From assembly GCF_045032955.1 (NCBI RefSeq), contig NZ_JBJFZU010000004.1, forward strand, positions 62,001 through 126,000: DNA of 64,000 nt. The letters are read 5' to 3'. Numbering within the stretch: the stretch's first letter is position 1; each line of letters opens with the position of its first letter. The notes below the pieces were generated by a model. It worked only from the letters and a program-made list of their open reading frames with translations, made no database searches and had not been told where the DNA came from. Of the stretch, positions 1 through 7,511 are shown piece by piece. The translations under genes were made by a program, and so were the position numbers. This stretch comes from Ornithinicoccus sp045032955 (GTDB taxonomy: Bacteria > Actinomycetota > Actinomycetes > Actinomycetales > Dermatophilaceae).

Positions 1-392
1 GGATCCGGGTCTCCTGCAGCTTCATCACCGACGCGTACCGGATCTTCGACCTGCTCACCCAGCAGGACGACATCACCATCCGCCGCGTCTCGGACTACAT
101 CGCCGAGCCCAAGGCCAACGGGTACAAGAGCCTGCACGCGATCGTCGAGGTGCCGGTCTACCTCTCCACCGGGCGCGTCGACGTTCCCGTCGAGGTGCAG
201 CTGCGCACCATCGCGATGGATTTCTGGGCCAGCACCGAGCACAAGATCCACTACAAGTACGACGGGAACGTGCCGGAGTCACTCCTCGACGAGCTGAAGG
301 ACGCCGCGGACAGCGCTGCCGAGCTGGACGCCCGGATGCAGCAGCTGCACCGCGAGCTGCACGGCCGCGAGGCTCAGAGGTCCGCGAGGTAG
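1..392 (+). CDS. Small alarmone synthetase (RelA/SpoT synthetase domain), 5' end missing
   Basis: The frame opens at nt 3 and gives the last 129 residues of a (p)ppGpp synthetase of the small, single-domain type (RelQ/RelP-like). These enzymes transfer pyrophosphate from ATP to the 3' hydroxyl of GDP or GTP. Visible motifs are CSFITDAYRIFDLL, DYIAEPKANGYKSLHAIV (the conserved YKSLH G-loop region) and VEVQLRTIAMDFWASTEHK, followed by a short charged helical tail. There is no TGS or ACT domain before the stop, which separates it from the full-length Rel encoded at 4.6-6.9 kb. The stop overlaps the end of the convergent MBL gene by 19 nt. The N-terminal part lies outside the window, so total length is unknown. 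Confidence 0.9.
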   Translation, partial: IRVSCSFITDAYRIFDLLTQQDDITIRRVSDYIAEPKANGYKSLHAIVEVPVYLSTGRVDVPVEVQLRTIAMDFWASTEHKIHYKYDGNVPESLLDELKDAADSAAELDARMQQLHRELHGREAQRSAR

Positions 393-1072
393 GGGTTGCC
401 GGCGCGTTCGCGCGCCATCGTGGTGGCCGGCCCGTGTCCGGGCAGCACGAGGGAGGAGTCCGCGAGCGGGAGGACCACGTCGCGCAGGCTGCGGCGCATC
501 GCGGCCGGGTCACCGCCGGGCAGGTCCGTCCGCCCGATCGAACCGGCGAAGAGGACGTCGCCGGAGAGCACCGTCCGGTCCAGCTCGTCGCTGGGTATGC
601 CCTCGGGAACCGCTGCGGTGGAGAAGAGGACCGACCCCTCGGTATGCCCGGGGGCGTGGGTGACCTCGACCCGCAGCCCCGCCAGCTCGAGCACCTGCGC
701 GTCCTGGACCTCCACCACGCGCTCCGGCTCGCTCCAGGTGGCGCGCCGGCCGAACTGCTGCTCGAGGGCGACGACCAGCGCCGGGCTCATGGTCGAGAGC
801 GGGTCGGTGAGCCGGTAGCGGTCCTCGGTGTGGATGTACGGGCTGACCGCCGTGGTGCCCGCGCAGACCGGGGTGACGGCATACACGTGGTCGAGGTGAC
901 CATGGGTGAGGAGCACGGCCGCCGGTCGCAGGCCGTGCTCGGCGAGCAGCTCCTGCACCCGCCCCTCGACGCCGATCCCCGGGTCCACGATCAGGCACTC
1001 CTCCCCCTCGGCGGGCGCGAGGAGGTAGCAGTTGGTGGCGAAGGCGTCGGCGACGATGCTGCGAACGAACAT
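374..1072 (-). CDS. MBL-fold metallo-hydrolase (glyoxalase II-like)
   Basis: A 232-residue soluble protein of the metallo-beta-lactamase fold. The metal-binding motif THGHLDH is at residues 56-62, with further ligands in PGHTEGS (H143), SGD (D172) and PGHGP (H213). This is the full set expected for a two-metal thioesterase of the hydroxyacylglutathione-hydrolase-like group. The family hydrolyses thioesters such as S-lactoyl-thiols, but the substrate here cannot be read from sequence; actinobacteria lack glutathione, so a mycothiol or other thioester is possible. The start codon is 6 nt downstream of a TAGCCT box, and GAGGG lies in the same spacer. It is convergent with the alarmone synthetase, overlapping it by 19 nt. 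Confidence 0.9.
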   Translation of the reverse strand: MFVRSIVADAFATNCYLLAPAEGEECLIVDPGIGVEGRVQELLAEHGLRPAAVLLTHGHLDHVYAVTPVCAGTTAVSPYIHTEDRYRLTDPLSTMSPALVVALEQQFGRRATWSEPERVVEVQDAQVLELAGLRVEVTHAPGHTEGSVLFSTAAVPEGIPSDELDRTVLSGDVLFAGSIGRTDLPGGDPAAMRRSLRDVVLPLADSSLVLPGHGPATTMARERAGNPYLADL

Positions 1073-1078
1073 CCCTCG

Positions 1079-1084
1079 AGGCTA
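1079..1084 (-). promoter_or_regulatory. Candidate -10 box (TAGCCT) of a leaderless promoter
   Basis: On the minus strand TAGCCT is followed by 6 nt and then the ATG of the MBL hydrolase. That spacing puts the transcription start at or next to the start codon. No convincing -35 hexamer is seen. The same box-to-start geometry recurs in this window. Confidence 0.4.
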
Positions 1085-1211
1085 CCCAGGTGGCCGGTCG
1101 CGGTCCGGCCGGGTGACGTCAGGGACGGACGGGTAGGGTCGAGGACGCCCATGTCATGTCGAGGCGGCCCCGATGGTCGCGCTCGCGGTCCCCGTCAGAG
1201 AGGCCACCACC

Positions 1212-2951
1212 GTGTCCGAGCAGACGCCCACCACTCCCGAGTCCGAGGAGCCCACGGCCACCGAGCCGGAGGCGGTGCAGACCGCCCCTGACGAGGTGCA
1301 GCCGGACACGTCGGTGACCGAGCAGCCGACGGACGTGCAGCCGACGGAGGAAGAGGCCGAAGCGGCCCCGGAGGCCGAGCCCGAGGCCGCCCCGGAGGCC
1401 GAGTCCCAGGTTGAGCCGACCCCTGCCCCCGAGCCCGAGGCGACGCCTGAGCCCGAGCCCGAGGCGACGCCTGAGCCCGAGCCCGAGGCGACGCCTGAGC
1501 CCGAGCCCGAGGCGACGCCTGAGCCCGAGCCCGAGGCGACGCCCGAGCCCGAGCCCGAGCCGGAAGCGACGCCCGAGCCTGCGGCACCGGCCGCTCCCCG
1601 CCCAGCGGCCCCGTCGCCGTCGATGTTCGCGGCCCGCAAGCCGGCCGCACCGCGCCCGGTCACCACGCCTCGACCCGCCGCCGCGCAGCCGACCGCCGCG
1701 CCCAGCGACTCGGTCAAGCACGGCCGGGTCGCCGAGGACGGCACGGTGCACGTGATCCTGGCCGACGGCACCGAGCGGGAGGTCGGTTCCTACCCCGAGG
1801 CGACCCCGGACGAGGCGCTGGCCTACTTCGCGCGCAAGTACGACGAGCTCGCGGCCAACGCCGACCTGCTCACGGCGCGACTGGCCGGCACGGAGGTCTC
1901 CGCGCACGACGCCCGCAAGTCCCTGGCCCACCTCAAGGAGCAGATCGGTGACGCGCACGTCGTCGGCGATCTTGCCGCACTCGAGGCCACCGTCGCCCGG
2001 CTCGAGGAGTCGGTGGCCGCCAAGGCCGCCGTCGAGGCCGAGGCGAAGGCAGCGGCCAAGGCCGAGGCCGGTGTCCGTCGGGAGAAGCTGGTCGCCCAGG
2101 CCGAGAAGCTGGCCGCCACCGACCCCGCCAAGATGCAGTGGAAGCAGAGCAGCGCCCGGATCCGGGAGCTGCTCGACGAGTGGAAGTCGCACCAGCGTTC
2201 CGGCCCACGCCTCGACAAGGACGTGGAGAACGCCCTGTGGCAGCGGTTCAGCGCAGCCCGTTCCTCGTTCGACAAGATGCGCAAGACCTGGTTCGCGCAG
2301 CTCGACGAGGAGCACGCCTCCGCCCGTTCGGTCAAGGAGCGGCTGGTCCAGGACGCCGAGGCGCTGGCGACCAGCAAGGACTGGGGCGCCACCGCGGGTG
2401 CCTTCAAGCGGCTGATGCAGGAGTGGAAGCAGGCGGGCAGGGCGTCCCGGTCCGACGACGACGCCCTGTGGGCCCGTTTCAAGGCGGCCCAGGACTCCTT
2501 CTTCGACGCCAAGGACGAGGTCGTCGCCGCGGAGGAGGCCGAGTTCACCGAGAACCTGAAGGTGAAGGAGGCCCTGCTCGTCGAGGCCGAGGCGATCACG
2601 ATCGACGAGGCGCACCTGGAGCAGGCCAAGGGCGAGCTCCGCAAGCTGCAGGAGCGCTGGGACGCCGCCGGAAAGGTCCCGCGGGCGGACATCCGTCGGG
2701 TCGAGAACCGGCTCCGCGCGGTGGAGCAGCAGGTGCGCGACCTCGAGGACAAGCAGTGGAAGCGCTCCGACCCCGAGCTCAACGCGCGAGCCCAGTCCAT
2801 GGTCGACCAGCTCGAGCGTGCGGTCCAGGGGCTGGAGGCAGACCTGGCGGCCGCCACCGCTGCCGGGGACGACAAGGCGGCCTCCTCGCTGGAGGCGGAG
2901 ATCGCCACCAGGAAGATCTGGCTGGACTCGGCACGGGGTGGTCTGGACTGA
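1212..2951 (+). CDS. DUF349 domain-containing protein with acidic-proline N-terminal repeat
   Basis: A 579-residue cytosolic protein of unknown function. The first ~170 residues are low complexity: Glu/Thr/Ala/Pro-rich, with an EPEPEATP octapeptide repeated about five times (residues ~73-125). The rest is helical and contains several DUF349 repeats, recognisable as RIRELLDEWKSH, RFSAARSSFDKMRK, AFKRLMQEWKQAG, LWARFKAAQDSFFDAKDE and LRKLQERWDAAGKVPR. I chose the GTG at 1212 because AGAGAGG lies 8 nt upstream; an ATG at 1173 would add 13 residues but has no clear ribosome site. The stop overlaps the next ATG by 1 nt, so the two genes are probably co-transcribed. DUF349 proteins are linked to stress survival in some actinobacteria, but no biochemical activity is established that I can rely on. 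Confidence 0.88.
   Translation: MSEQTPTTPESEEPTATEPEAVQTAPDEVQPDTSVTEQPTDVQPTEEEAEAAPEAEPEAAPEAESQVEPTPAPEPEATPEPEPEATPEPEPEATPEPEPEATPEPEPEATPEPEPEPEATPEPAAPAAPRPAAPSPSMFAARKPAAPRPVTTPRPAAAQPTAAPSDSVKHGRVAEDGTVHVILADGTEREVGSYPEATPDEALAYFARKYDELAANADLLTARLAGTEVSAHDARKSLAHLKEQIGDAHVVGDLAALEATVARLEESVAAKAAVEAEAKAAAKAEAGVRREKLVAQAEKLAATDPAKMQWKQSSARIRELLDEWKSHQRSGPRLDKDVENALWQRFSAARSSFDKMRKTWFAQLDEEHASARSVKERLVQDAEALATSKDWGATAGAFKRLMQEWKQAGRASRSDDDALWARFKAAQDSFFDAKDEVVAAEEAEFTENLKVKEALLVEAEAITIDEAHLEQAKGELRKLQERWDAAGKVPRADIRRVENRLRAVEQQVRDLEDKQWKRSDPELNARAQSMVDQLERAVQGLEADLAAATAAGDDKAASSLEAEIATRKIWLDSARGGLD
1431..1577 (+). repeat. In-frame 24-bp tandem repeat encoding EPEPEATP
   Basis: GAGGCGACG recurs at 1437, 1461, 1485, 1509 and 1533, an exact 24-bp period, with a drifted copy (GAAGCGACG) at 1563 after one extra GAGCCG. 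The period is a multiple of three, so copy-number change by slippage would lengthen or shorten the protein linker without a frameshift. Confidence 0.9.
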
Positions 2952-4297
2952 TGGCAGCACGCTCGTTCGCGGACGACCCGGCGATCGCGGAGGTCGCCGA
3001 CGGCCTGTGCGCATACCTGGACGCCTCCCCCTCCCCCTTCCACGCGGTCCAGGCCGCGCAGGGACTGCTCACCGGGGCCGGCTTCACCGAGGTCGCCGAG
3101 ACCGCCCCCACGCCGACAGCCCCTGGTCGGTATGTCGTCCGTCGCGGCGGTTCGTTGATCGCCTGGTCCACCGAGCACCTGCCCGCTGACCGGGCGGCGC
3201 ACACCCCGCTCCGGGTGGTGGGAGCGCATACCGACTCCCCCAACCTGCGGATCAAGCCGCAGCCGGACTGGTCCCGCGCCGGGTGGCAGATGCTCGGCGT
3301 CGAGGTCTACGGCGGAGCGCTGACCAACTCCTGGCTGGACCGCGACCTGGGCCTGTCCGGGCGGGTGGCGGTCCGCGACGCGGACAGCCCGAGCGGTATC
3401 GGCCACCGGCTGTGGCGCTGCGACGACCCGCTGCTGCGGGTCTCGCAGCTGGCGATCCACCTGGACCGCACCGTGCGCAGCGAGGGTCTGCAGCTGAACG
3501 ACCAGCAGCACCTGGCGCCGCACTGGGGACCCGGGCTGGGCGGCGAGGGACGGCCGCCCTTCCGCGAGTGGCTGGCCGAACGGGTGGGGGTCCCGGCGGG
3601 CGACCTGCTGGGCTTCGACGCGATGACCCACGACCTGACGCCGGCGCGTCGCATCGGTGCCGATGGTGAGCTGGTGGCCTCCGCCCGGCTGGACAACCTG
3701 GCGACCTCCTACGCGGCGGTGCGGGCGCTGCTGGCCGCCGTCACCGATCCTGCGGAGCAGCCGTGGGTCCCGGTCATCGCCCTCTTCGACCACGAGGAGG
3801 TGGGCAGCACCTCCGAGCGCGGCGCGCAGTCGACCTTCCTGCCGGCCTGGCTGGAGCGGGTGGTGCTGGCGGCCGGCGGCGGGCGTGAGGACTACTGGCG
3901 TGCGCTGGCCGGGTCGGTGATCGCCTCCGGCGACATGGCGCACGCCACCCACCCCAACTACACGGAGCGGCACGAGTCGCAGCACCCGATCGCGATGAAC
4001 GGTGGCCCCGTCCTCAAGGTCAACACGAACCTGAGGTATGCCACCGACTCGCTCGGCGCGGCCGCCTTCACCCTGGCCTGCGAGCAGGCGGGGGTGCCGA
4101 TGCAGACCTTCGTGACCCGCAGCGACCTGCCGTGCGGCTCCACGGTCGGTCCGATGACCTCGGCGCTCACCGGTGCTACGACGGTGGACTTCGGTGCGCC
4201 GGTGCTGTCCATGCACTCGACCCGGGAGATCTGCGGCACGCTCGACCAGGCCGGGTATGCCGCCGCCCTGAGCGCGTTCCTCGCCCCAGCCGGCTGA
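2951..4297 (+). CDS. M18 family aminopeptidase
   Basis: A 448-residue zinc aminopeptidase that removes N-terminal residues (acidic ones in the best-studied members) in the cytosol. The family signature is complete: GAHTDSPNLRIKP with the first His/Asp metal ligands, FDHEEVGSTSERGAQS carrying the catalytic Glu and a metal Glu, SGDMAHATHPNY, CGSTVGPM, and SMHSTREICG near the C terminus with the last His ligand. Length is normal for the family. The ATG shares one base with the TGA of the DUF349 gene (TGATG), implying translational coupling. It ends in a repeat-rich spacer facing the convergent rel gene. Confidence 0.93.
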   Translation: MAARSFADDPAIAEVADGLCAYLDASPSPFHAVQAAQGLLTGAGFTEVAETAPTPTAPGRYVVRRGGSLIAWSTEHLPADRAAHTPLRVVGAHTDSPNLRIKPQPDWSRAGWQMLGVEVYGGALTNSWLDRDLGLSGRVAVRDADSPSGIGHRLWRCDDPLLRVSQLAIHLDRTVRSEGLQLNDQQHLAPHWGPGLGGEGRPPFREWLAERVGVPAGDLLGFDAMTHDLTPARRIGADGELVASARLDNLATSYAAVRALLAAVTDPAEQPWVPVIALFDHEEVGSTSERGAQSTFLPAWLERVVLAAGGGREDYWRALAGSVIASGDMAHATHPNYTERHESQHPIAMNGGPVLKVNTNLRYATDSLGAAAFTLACEQAGVPMQTFVTRSDLPCGSTVGPMTSALTGATTVDFGAPVLSMHSTREICGTLDQAGYAAALSAFLAPAG

Positions 4298-4339
4298 GCC
4301 CTCCAGCAACGCCTCCCCCACACCCACCCCGCCCACCCC

Positions 4340-4383
4340 ACCGACCGGGCGAGCGTTGTGCACCGACCGGGCGAGCGCTCGTG
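4340..4383. repeat. Two 22-nt repeats of the GACCGGGCG family
   Basis: Two adjacent units starting at 4340 and 4362 share ACCGACCGGGCGAGCG and differ in the last six bases. The 22-nt period and the GACCGGGCG core match the longer array that follows at 4396 (read on the other strand). Confidence 0.75.
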
Positions 4384-4395
4384 TGCGCGCGGATC

Positions 4396-4549
4396 GGCAG
4401 TTCGAGACGCCCGGTCCGGCAGTTCGAGACGCCCGGTCCGGCAGTTCGAGACGCCCGGTCGGGCAGTTCGGGACGCCCGGTCGGGCAGTTCGGGACGCCC
4501 GGTCGGGCAGTTCGGGACGCCCGGTCAGGCAGTTCGGGACGCTCGGTCG
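4396..4549. repeat. Seven-copy 22-bp tandem repeat between convergent genes
   Basis: Seven consecutive 22-bp units of the form GGCAGTTCgaGACGCCCGGTCn start at 4396 and repeat every 22 bp with only a few substitutions: A/G in the middle, one C/T in the last unit, and a variable last base. The array fills the spacer between the M18 aminopeptidase (ending 4297) and the convergent rel gene (ending 4576). Units contain GCCCG and CGGGC halves and can fold against neighbours, so a role in transcription termination from both sides is plausible. There are no unique spacers, so this is not CRISPR. Confidence 0.95.
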
Positions 4550-4575
4550 GAGGGAAGGCGGAAGGCGGGAGTGGG

Positions 4576-6900
4576 TCAGGCGGGGGCGCCGGTGCGGCGG
4601 TGCGGGTCGGTGCTGAGGGTGCCGGTGACCCGGTAGGCGTCCAGCACGGCCGGGATGCGGCGCACGGCGCGCAGCACGGACTCCAGGTGCGAGGGGTCCG
4701 CCATCTCGAAGGTGAACTTGCTCAGCGCCACCCGGTCGCGGCTGGTCTGCACCGAGGCGGACAGGATGTTCACGTGCTGCTCGGACAGGGTGCGGGTCAC
4801 GTCGGACAGGAGGCCCGGGCGGTCCAGCGCCTCCACCTGCATGTTCACCATGAACAGGCTGGTGGCGGTCGGGGCCCAGGCGACCGGGATGATCCGCTCC
4901 GGTGTTGTGTCCGACAGGTTCTCCGCGTTGGTGCAGTCGGTGCGGTGCACCGACACCCCACGCCCGTGGGTGACGAACCCGAGGATCGGGTCCCCGGGCA
5001 CCGGCGTGCAGCACTTGGCGATCTTCACCCAGACGTCGTCCGCACCGACCACGGTGACCCCCGGGTCACCCTGCTGCAGACGGCCCCGTCGGGGCCGGAC
5101 CGCCTCGGCCATGTCCTCCTCGGCGCCGTCCTCACCACCCAACGTGGAGACCAGCTGCTTGACGACGTGCTGGGCGGAGACGTGGTGCTCGCCGACCGCC
5201 GCGAACAGGCCCTCGATGTCCTTGTAGTTGAGCCCGGTCGCGACCGCGGTGAGCGTGTCGTGGCTCATCAGCCGCTGCAGCGGCGCGTTCTGCTTGCGGA
5301 GCACCTTCGCGATCTGGTCCTTGCCGGACTCGACCATCTCCTCGCGCCGTTCACGGGTGAACCACTGCCGGATCTTGTTGCGGGCCCGGGCGCTCTTGAC
5401 GAAGCTCAGCCAGTCACGGCTCGGCCCGGCGTCCTGGGCCTTGCTGGTGATGATCTCGCAGACGTCACCGTTGGCGAGCTCGGAGTCCAGCGGCACCAGC
5501 TTGCCGTTCACCCGGCCGCCGACGCACCGGTGCCCGACCTCGGTGTGCACGGCGTAGGCGAAGTCGACGGGGGTGGCGCCGGCCGGCAGCGCCATCACGT
5601 CCCCACCCGGGGTGAAGACGTAGACCTCGGCCGCCCCCATCTCGAAGCGCAAGGAGTCCAGGAACTCCCCCGGGTCCGCGGTCTCCTGCTGCCAGTCGAT
5701 GAGCTGGCGCAGCCACTGCATCCCCTCCAGGGCGCCGGGCGCACCGTCCGCCCCGGCCCCGGCACGGGTGCCGTCCGGGGACTGCTCCTTGTACTTCCAG
5801 TGCGCCGCGACACCGTACTCCGCGCGGCGGTGCATCTGGTACGTCCGGATCTGGATCTCGACCGGCTTGCCACCGCTGCCCATGACCGTCGTGTGCAGCG
5901 ACTGGTACATGTTGAACTTCGGCATCGCGATGTAGTCCTTGAACCGCCCCGGCACCGGGTTCCACCGGTTGTGCAGCGCCCCGAGCACCGCGTAGCAGTC
6001 CTGGATCGAGTCGACGAGGACCCGCACCCCGACCAGGTCGTAGATCTTGTCGAAGTCGTGCCCCCGCACGATCATCTTCTGGTAGACGGAGTAGTAGTGC
6101 TTGGGCCGTCCGGTCACGGTGGCGCGGATCTTGGTGGAGCGCAGCTCCTCGGAGATCTCCGACCGGATCCCGGTCAGCATCTCCTCACGGGCCGGCGCCC
6201 GGTCGGCGACCATCCGGACGATCTCGTCGTAGATCTTGGGGTACAGCTGGGCGAAGGACAGGTCCTCCAGCTCCCACTTGATCGTGTTCATCCCGAGCCG
6301 GTGCGCCAGCGGCGCGTAGATCTCGAGCGTCTCGCCTGCCTTGCGGGCGGCGCTCTCGGCGGAGACGTAGCGCCAGGTGCGCGCGTTGTGCAGCCGGTCG
6401 GCCAGCTTGATCACCAGCACCCGGATGTCCCGGGCCATGGCCACGACCATCTTGCGCACGGTCTCGGCCTGCGCGGCGTCGCCGTAGGTCATCTTGTCCA
6501 GCTTGGTGACCCCGTCGACCAGCATCGCGATCTCGTCGCCGAAGTCCTTGCGCAGCTGCACCAGGGAGTAGGGCGTGTCCTCCACGGTGTCGTGCAGCAG
6601 CGCCGCCGCGATCGTCGAGGGGGTCATCCCCAGCTCCGCCAGGATGGTGGCCACGGCGAGCGGGTGCGTGATGTAGGCGTCGCCGCTCTTGCGCAGCTGT
6701 CCCTTGTGCATCTCGTCGGCGACAGCGTAGGCGCGCTCGATCAGGGCCAGGTCGGCCTTGGGATGGGTGGCGCGGACCGAGCGCAGCAGCGGCTCCAGGG
6801 CCGGGTTGACGCTGGACCGGGTGCCCCCCAGCCTGGCCCACCTCGGTCGCAGGCCACCGGACACCCGGGCGGGTGACGGGGTGGCAGCCGGCTCGCTCAT
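4576..6900 (-). CDS. relA: Bifunctional (p)ppGpp synthetase/hydrolase Rel
   Basis: A 774-residue long RelA/SpoT homologue that makes and degrades the stringent-response alarmone. Domains in order: HD hydrolase with ITHP (~78-81) and LLHDTVEDT (HD at 103-104), so the hydrolase looks active; synthetase with the YQSLHTTVMG loop and VEIQIRT; a TGS domain beginning VYVFTPGGDVMALP; a linker containing CCTPVPGDPILGFVTHGRG; and a C-terminal ACT domain (VEALDRPGLLSDVTRTL). Length is typical. It sits downstream of apt as in other actinobacteria, with its own TATGAT box 6 nt before the ATG. The small synthetase at the window start would be a second alarmone source. Confidence 0.97.
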   Translation of the reverse strand: MSEPAATPSPARVSGGLRPRWARLGGTRSSVNPALEPLLRSVRATHPKADLALIERAYAVADEMHKGQLRKSGDAYITHPLAVATILAELGMTPSTIAAALLHDTVEDTPYSLVQLRKDFGDEIAMLVDGVTKLDKMTYGDAAQAETVRKMVVAMARDIRVLVIKLADRLHNARTWRYVSAESAARKAGETLEIYAPLAHRLGMNTIKWELEDLSFAQLYPKIYDEIVRMVADRAPAREEMLTGIRSEISEELRSTKIRATVTGRPKHYYSVYQKMIVRGHDFDKIYDLVGVRVLVDSIQDCYAVLGALHNRWNPVPGRFKDYIAMPKFNMYQSLHTTVMGSGGKPVEIQIRTYQMHRRAEYGVAAHWKYKEQSPDGTRAGAGADGAPGALEGMQWLRQLIDWQQETADPGEFLDSLRFEMGAAEVYVFTPGGDVMALPAGATPVDFAYAVHTEVGHRCVGGRVNGKLVPLDSELANGDVCEIITSKAQDAGPSRDWLSFVKSARARNKIRQWFTRERREEMVESGKDQIAKVLRKQNAPLQRLMSHDTLTAVATGLNYKDIEGLFAAVGEHHVSAQHVVKQLVSTLGGEDGAEEDMAEAVRPRRGRLQQGDPGVTVVGADDVWVKIAKCCTPVPGDPILGFVTHGRGVSVHRTDCTNAENLSDTTPERIIPVAWAPTATSLFMVNMQVEALDRPGLLSDVTRTLSEQHVNILSASVQTSRDRVALSKFTFEMADPSHLESVLRAVRRIPAVLDAYRVTGTLSTDPHRRTGAPA

Positions 6901-6906
6901 CCCAAG

Positions 6907-6912
6907 ATCATA
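6907..6912 (-). promoter_or_regulatory. Candidate -10 box (TATGAT) for rel
   Basis: On the minus strand TATGAT is followed by 6 nt and the rel ATG. It is close to the ideal actinobacterial TANNNT -10 and would give a leaderless message. It lies in the 57-nt gap between apt and rel, so rel could be transcribed separately from the operon upstream. Confidence 0.45.
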
Positions 6913-6957
6913 GGCGGTGGCCCTGACCGTCCCGCACGGGTGATCCGCGCATGCTGC

Positions 6958-7494
6958 TCAGGCGGTGACCAGGCAGTGCAGGTCGTAGCCGGCGAGCCGG
7001 GAGCGCCCCTGCAGCGCCTCGATCTCCAGGACCAGCTCGATCGCGGCGACGGATGCGCCGCACCGTTCCACCAGCTCGCTGGTCGCCGCCAGGGTGCCCC
7101 CGGTGGCCAGCACGTCGTCCACGATCAGCACCCGCTCCTGGTGCGAGACGGCGTCCTGGTGGATCTCCAGTGTCGCCGTCCCGTACTCCAGCGTGTAGCT
7201 CTCGGTATGCACCGCGGCCGGCAGCTTGCCCGCCTTGCGCACCGGGACGAAGCCGACCCCGAGCGCGTGCGCGATCATCGCCCCCAGGATGAAGCCGCGG
7301 GCCTCGATGCCGGCCACCACGTCCACCTGACCGCGGCGCCGCTGCACGGTGTCCGCCACGATCCGGTCCCGCAGGCCGGTGTCCAGCAGCACCGGGGTGA
7401 AGTCCTTGAAGACCACCCCCGGCTCCGGGAAGTCCGGGATGTCACGCATACCCCTCAGGACGTCCGCGGCCAGCTGGGGGTCGGGGGTGCTCAT
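6958..7494 (-). CDS. apt: Adenine phosphoribosyltransferase
   Basis: A 178-residue purine-salvage enzyme that converts adenine and PRPP into AMP and pyrophosphate in the cytosol. The PRPP-binding motif VLIVDDVLATGGT is at residues 122-134, and the family's N-terminal features (FPEPGVVFKDFTPVL and AGIEARGFILG) are intact. Length is normal. It lies 17 nt downstream of secF in the same direction, in the secD-secF-apt-rel order that is conserved in actinobacteria. Confidence 0.97.
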   Translation of the reverse strand: MSTPDPQLAADVLRGMRDIPDFPEPGVVFKDFTPVLLDTGLRDRIVADTVQRRRGQVDVVAGIEARGFILGAMIAHALGVGFVPVRKAGKLPAAVHTESYTLEYGTATLEIHQDAVSHQERVLIVDDVLATGGTLAATSELVERCGASVAAIELVLEIEALQGRSRLAGYDLHCLVTA

Positions 7495-7511
7495 CGGTGC
7501 CGGCCCTCCGC

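Noticed and set aside
1431..1577. CRISPR-like or mobile repeat
   Set aside because: The 24-bp period is in frame with a clear coding sequence and encodes a regular EPEPEATP linker.
4396..4549. CRISPR array
   Set aside because: Repeats are directly adjacent with no unique spacers, and no cas genes are present.
1119..5014. Very long antisense open frames (for example 631 aa at 1119-3014 and 1063 aa at 1823-5014 on the minus strand)
   Set aside because: They mirror the DUF349 and M18 genes, have no start-site support, read as low-complexity Arg/Gly/Leu-rich sequence, and match no family. Long shadow frames are expected at this GC content.
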